Positions 21,397-24,507 of a DNA stretch of 24,507 nt are shown here, in pieces. Numbering within the stretch: position 1 is the first letter of the stretch; every line of letters begins with the position of its first letter. This stretch comes from Candidatus Omnitrophota bacterium. Its GTDB lineage: Bacteria; Omnitrophota; Gorgyraeia; Pluralincolimonadales; Pluralincolimonadaceae. Where the stretch lies: contig JAGUXU010000102.1 in NCBI GenBank assembly GCA_020061685.1, positions 1-24,507 of the forward strand, read 5' to 3'. The notes under the pieces are model-generated. The model searched no databases. It saw nothing but the letters and a program-made list of their open reading frames with translations, and was not told the DNA's origin. A program made the translations under genes and the position numbers.

Positions 21397-21738
21397 ATGG
21401 CTGAGCAGAAGGATCTGGGGAAGAGTTCGACGGGAATGGCGCCCAATCTGGCGGCGGCGCTGTCTTACCTTCTCGGCGTCATCACCGGGATAATCTTTTA
21501 TGTCCTGGAGAAAGAGAATAAATTCGTCAGGTTTCACGCTATGCAGTCCATATTGTTTTGCGGTGCGTGGATTGTCATAAACGTCATCTTGATGATAATC
21601 CCCGTAATAGGCTGGATGGTAGCCGGCATCGTAAATATCATCGGTATTGTCTTATGGCTGATCGTCTTGCTTAAGGCTTTTTCCGGCGAACAGTTCAAGA
21701 TCCCGCTGATCGGCGACCTGGCGGAAAAGAATATCTAG
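21397..21738 (+). CDS. DUF4870-family small membrane protein
   Basis: A 113-residue protein. LAAALSYLLGVITGIIFYVLE forms the first helix, the FVRFHAMQSILF loop follows, and two more hydrophobic stretches cover residues 45-62 and 66-93. The LSYLL...ITGIIFYVLEKENKFVRFHAMQS pattern is the hallmark of DUF4870/Tic20-like proteins. Their function is unknown. The ribosome-binding site AAGGAGG lies inside the end of the reductase gene and only 1 nt separates the two frames, so it is translated from the same message as the redox genes. Confidence 0.82.
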   Translation: MAEQKDLGKSSTGMAPNLAAALSYLLGVITGIIFYVLEKENKFVRFHAMQSILFCGAWIVINVILMIIPVIGWMVAGIVNIIGIVLWLIVLLKAFSGEQFKIPLIGDLAEKNI

Positions 21739-21759
21739 TATAATAACGAAGGGACATCC

Positions 21760-22572
21760 GTGAATTATCTGCAGTCGATCGTGCTTGGGCTGGTTCAGGG
21801 CCTCGGAGAGTTCCTGCCGATAAGCAGCTCAGGGCACCTTATAGTGGTCCCGTGGTTATTCGGTTGGGAGGAGCACAGCTTAAGCTTCGATGTCATGCTT
21901 CATGCCGGGACACTTTTTGCTGTGGTGGTCTACTTTTGGAGGGAATGGCTGGTCCTCCTGAAGGAAGGTTTTTTAAGCATCAGGGACAGGGAGTTGGCCG
22001 GCCCGCCTGAACGCAGGCTTTTTTGGTATATTGTCATAGCGAGCGTCCCGGGCGCCGTAATCGGGAAGCTGCTGGAGGAGAAAGCTGAAGGGGCCTTTAG
22101 GGCCCCGCTTATTGTGGCGTCGGCGCTGGCTGCCTTCGCGGTGATATTTTATTTGATTGACAGGTTCAGCGGAAGAAAAAGGAACTTACGGTCTTTGGGC
22201 TTGATCGATTCCGTAGCGATCGGGATATCCCAGGCGGTAGCCATCATTCCCGGCGTCTCGCGTTCGGGCGCCACTATCGCGTGCGGCTTAGGGATGGGTC
22301 TGGACCGCGAGTCATCCGCGAAATTTTCTTTTCTTCTCTCGGCGCCGATCATCTTCGGTGCCACCGTATTAAAGCTCGGAGATATAAGCAAGATGGCCGC
22401 CGCAGACGGCGGCCTCTCGCTTTTGCTGGGGTTCTTGACCTCTGCGGTAACGGGGTTTTTGGCGATCCGTTATCTTTTGAGCTATGTCAAAAAGCATACT
22501 TTCAACATATTCATCGTTTACAGGATCCTATTTAGTTTGACGATATTCTCGGTATTTTTTATGCGTAAGTAG
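21760..22572 (+). CDS. uppP: Undecaprenyl-diphosphate phosphatase
   Basis: A 270-residue polytopic enzyme of the UppP/BacA family. GLGEFLPISSSGHL (14-27) holds the catalytic Glu17 and the following His. PGVSRSGATI (164-173) holds the catalytic Arg168. It recycles the C55 lipid carrier for peptidoglycan and O-antigen synthesis at the membrane. The start is GTG 21760: no ATG lies in frame before the first conserved motif, and the N-terminus MNYLQSIVLGLVQGLGEF is standard. TATAAT (21739-21744) sits just before the gene but lacks a convincing -35. Confidence 0.94.
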   Translation: MNYLQSIVLGLVQGLGEFLPISSSGHLIVVPWLFGWEEHSLSFDVMLHAGTLFAVVVYFWREWLVLLKEGFLSIRDRELAGPPERRLFWYIVIASVPGAVIGKLLEEKAEGAFRAPLIVASALAAFAVIFYLIDRFSGRKRNLRSLGLIDSVAIGISQAVAIIPGVSRSGATIACGLGMGLDRESSAKFSFLLSAPIIFGATVLKLGDISKMAAADGGLSLLLGFLTSAVTGFLAIRYLLSYVKKHTFNIFIVYRILFSLTIFSVFFMRK

Positions 22573-22636
22573 TATGGCCGTCGGAGGCCGAATAGAAATT
22601 GTCAAAGGCGACACCTGAAATCTATGGGAGATTATC

Positions 22637-24154
22637 ATGTTGAATAGGACAGGTTTTGATAATGAGAAATACCTGAAGGAGCAGACGGCCGCTATTCTAG
22701 AACGGGTCGGAAAGTTCGGTAATAAGTTATATCTTGAGTTCGGGGGGAAGATACTCTTTGATTATCACGCGGCGAGGGTCCTGCCCGGTTTCGACCCCAA
22801 TGTGAAGATGCGGTTGTTCCAGCAGCTCAAGGACAGGGCGGATATCCTGCTTTGCATCTACGCAGGAGACATCGAAAGGAAGAAAGTAAGGGCGGATTTC
22901 GGTATCACCTACGATGTCGACGCGTTAAAACTGATAGACGACTTGAGGGACTGGGGCATTGATATATTGGCGGTCGTCATAACGCGTTTCGAGAACCAGC
23001 CGGCCGCGAAGATATTCAAAAACAAGCTGGAGAGGCGGGACATCAAGGTATATACCCACCGCTTTACGAAGGGATATCCTACCGATGTCGATCTTATAGT
23101 AAGCGATAACGGTTACGGCGCGAACGAGTATATAAAGACCGAGAATCCCCTCGTAATAGTTACGGGCCCGGGGCCGGGCAGCGGGAAGCTGGCCACCTGC
23201 CTGTCCCAGTTATATCATGATCACAAGAGGGGGATAAATTCCGGATACGCTAAATTCGAGACATTCCCCATCTGGAGCATCCCGCTTAAACATCCCGTGA
23301 ATGTCGCGTACGAGGCGGCGACCGCGGATATCAAGGACTTCAATCTTATCGATCCTTTTCATCTGGAGGCATACGGCGAGGCGGCGGTCAATTATAACCG
23401 CGACGTCGAGATATTTCCCGTCTTAAAGAGGATACTCGAAAAGATAATGGGCGAAGGCGCTGTTTATAAATCTCCTACCGATATGGGGGTCAACAGGGCC
23501 GGATTCGGGATCATAGACGATGACGTCGTGAAAGAGGCGGCGAAACAGGAGATAATAAGAAGGCATTTCAGGTACTCCTGCGAGTACGCGATGGGTTTTG
23601 TGGATAAAGAGACGCAGGAAAGGATCCAGATCATCATGGAAGAGCTCGCTCTCAAGCCGGAATACAGAAGAGTGGTTGAACCGGCGCGGCAATCCGCGAA
23701 AGAAGCCCAGGATAAGAAAAAAGGAAACGAGGGGGTCTATTGCGGAGCGGCCCTGGAGTTAAAGGACGGCTCGATCGTGACCGGGAAAAATTCCCCTCTT
23801 ATGCATGCCTCCTCAAGCCTTATACTTAATTCCATAAAGAGGCTCGCGGGGATCCCGGACAAGATACATCTCCTGTCGCCGAATATAGTGGAGTCCGTAA
23901 ATAACCTTAAAAAGAATATCTTAAGCGCGAGGACGGTAAGCATGGACCTGGAGGAGGTGCTTATCGCGCTTAGCATAAGCGCCACTACCAATCCGGCGGC
24001 CCAACTGGCTATGGAAAAATTGAAAGAACTTCAGGGCTGCGAGGTGCACCTTACGCATATACCTACGCCGGGCGATGAAGCGGGATTGAGGAAATTAGGC
24101 GTAAACCTTACCAGCGAGCCGGAGTTCGCTACAAAGAGCCTTTTCGAAGCGTAA
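22637..24154 (+). CDS. DUF1846 (UPF0371) protein
   Basis: A 505-residue protein, the full length of the DUF1846/COG4868 family. It begins GFDNEKYLKEQTAAILERV and contains ERKKVRADFGITYD, the HRFTKGYPTDVDLIVSD region, then VIVTGPGPGSGKLATCLSQLYHD. This last resembles a phosphate-binding loop with Leu in place of Ser/Thr after the Lys. FETFPIWSIPLKHPVNVAYEAATAD and the MGVNRAGF segment are further family blocks. The biochemical role is not established to my knowledge. GGGAG precedes ATG 22637. The next gene starts 2 nt after its stop. Confidence 0.88.
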   Translation: MLNRTGFDNEKYLKEQTAAILERVGKFGNKLYLEFGGKILFDYHAARVLPGFDPNVKMRLFQQLKDRADILLCIYAGDIERKKVRADFGITYDVDALKLIDDLRDWGIDILAVVITRFENQPAAKIFKNKLERRDIKVYTHRFTKGYPTDVDLIVSDNGYGANEYIKTENPLVIVTGPGPGSGKLATCLSQLYHDHKRGINSGYAKFETFPIWSIPLKHPVNVAYEAATADIKDFNLIDPFHLEAYGEAAVNYNRDVEIFPVLKRILEKIMGEGAVYKSPTDMGVNRAGFGIIDDDVVKEAAKQEIIRRHFRYSCEYAMGFVDKETQERIQIIMEELALKPEYRRVVEPARQSAKEAQDKKKGNEGVYCGAALELKDGSIVTGKNSPLMHASSSLILNSIKRLAGIPDKIHLLSPNIVESVNNLKKNILSARTVSMDLEEVLIALSISATTNPAAQLAMEKLKELQGCEVHLTHIPTPGDEAGLRKLGVNLTSEPEFATKSLFEA

Positions 24155-24156
24155 AG

Positions 24157-24507
24157 ATGCCTGACCTGAAAGACCTAAACGATAAAGCGCGCCGATTCAG
24201 AATAGAGATACTCGAGACGATCGCCGGAGCCGGCAGCGGCCATCCCGGCGGCTCTTTATCCTGCATCGAGATATTAATAAGCCTGTATTATTACAAGATG
24301 AGGCATAAGCCGGACGATCCCGCGTGGCCGGATAGGGACAGGTTTATAATGTCAAAAGGGCACGCAAGCGCCGCGCTCTATGTCACTCTGGCAAATTGCG
24401 GATATTTTTCCAAAGAGGAACTTAAGGACTTCCGGAGGACCGGAAGCCGGCTTCAGGGACATGTGTATACCGGCGTCCCGGGTGTAGAGCTTTCTACCGG
24501 TTCGCTG
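24157..24507 (+). CDS. Transketolase, N-terminal subunit (partial)
   Basis: 117 codons are visible before the window ends. GAGSGHPGGSLSCIEILISLYY is the thiamine-diphosphate domain signature, and RDRFIMSKGHASAALY and GHVYTGVPGVELSTGSL continue the family pattern. The compact start is typical of split transketolases, where N- and C-terminal halves are separate genes, but the rest is outside the window. It moves two-carbon units in the pentose phosphate pathway, connecting to the aldolase and isomerase genes upstream. Confidence 0.92.
   Translation, partial: MPDLKDLNDKARRFRIEILETIAGAGSGHPGGSLSCIEILISLYYYKMRHKPDDPAWPDRDRFIMSKGHASAALYVTLANCGYFSKEELKDFRRTGSRLQGHVYTGVPGVELSTGSL

Noticed and set aside
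22573..22592. GGCC-GTCGGA-GGCC-GA between uppP and the DUF1846 gene as a further copy of the two-hairpin repeat
   Set aside because: Only the GGCC/GGCC core matches. The outer stem and the first hairpin are missing, and no tRNA is nearby.
1..24507. CRISPR array, insertion sequence, prophage or toxin-antitoxin genes
   Set aside because: No regularly spaced direct repeats, transposase, integrase or phage proteins are visible. The only mobile-element traces are the tRNA fragments and small palindromic repeats.

Overview
This window reads as chromosomal DNA of an anaerobic Gram-negative bacterium. The Lpt permease pair (LptF/LptG) implies a lipopolysaccharide outer membrane. A flavodiiron protein, rubredoxin, rubrerythrin and ferritin set implies an anaerobe that meets traces of oxygen. 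The mix of archaeal-style and bacterial genes (GH57 glucanotransferase, bifunctional PGI/PMI, DUF1846, membrane-tethered YvcK), with heavy use of ATA and AGG codons, fits the Omnitrophota (OP3)/PVC neighbourhood. That placement is inference from gene style; no marker gene here proves it.

Layout. Positions 1-2307 (+): the end of an MFS transporter, a small membrane-anchored EF-hand protein, a polytopic membrane protein and a soluble repeat protein, tightly packed. Positions 2308-3234: a tRNA island with intact tRNA-Arg(TCG), tRNA-Lys(CTT), tRNA-Leu(TAG) and tRNA-Gly(GCC). It also holds two 3'-terminal tRNA fragments and three copies of a two-hairpin repeat placed directly after tRNA 3' ends. 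Positions 3235-14204 (+): ten genes with gaps of 40 nt or less. They are a PTS EIIA, YvcK, a GH57 glucanotransferase/amylase, HPr, EI, PGI/PMI, a sugar nucleotidyltransferase, MetK, AhcY and class II aldolase. No EIIB or EIIC is present, so the phosphorelay looks regulatory rather than transport-coupled, set among glycogen and hexose-phosphate enzymes.

Positions 17100-14220 (-): comF, lptF, lptG, meeting the aldolase gene tail to tail. A back-to-back promoter pair near 17108-17174 drives comF leftward and, rightward, a 16-residue Cys/Lys peptide gene with its own Shine-Dalgarno site and a strong terminator. Positions 17361-21395 (+): ferredoxin, rubrerythrin-like protein, ferritin-like protein, flavodiiron protein, rubredoxin and an NAD(P)H:rubredoxin-type reductase. 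This is a plausible complete path from NADH to reduction of O2, with peroxide and iron handling. Positions 21397-24507 (+): a small membrane protein, UppP, DUF1846 and the start of a transketolase N-terminal subunit.

The least ordinary features are the repeated two-hairpin element with compensatory stem changes after tRNAs, the tRNA 3' fragments, the 16-aa CxxC peptide gene, and an in-frame palindromic insertion in the flavodiiron protein whose core also occurs near the tRNA island.
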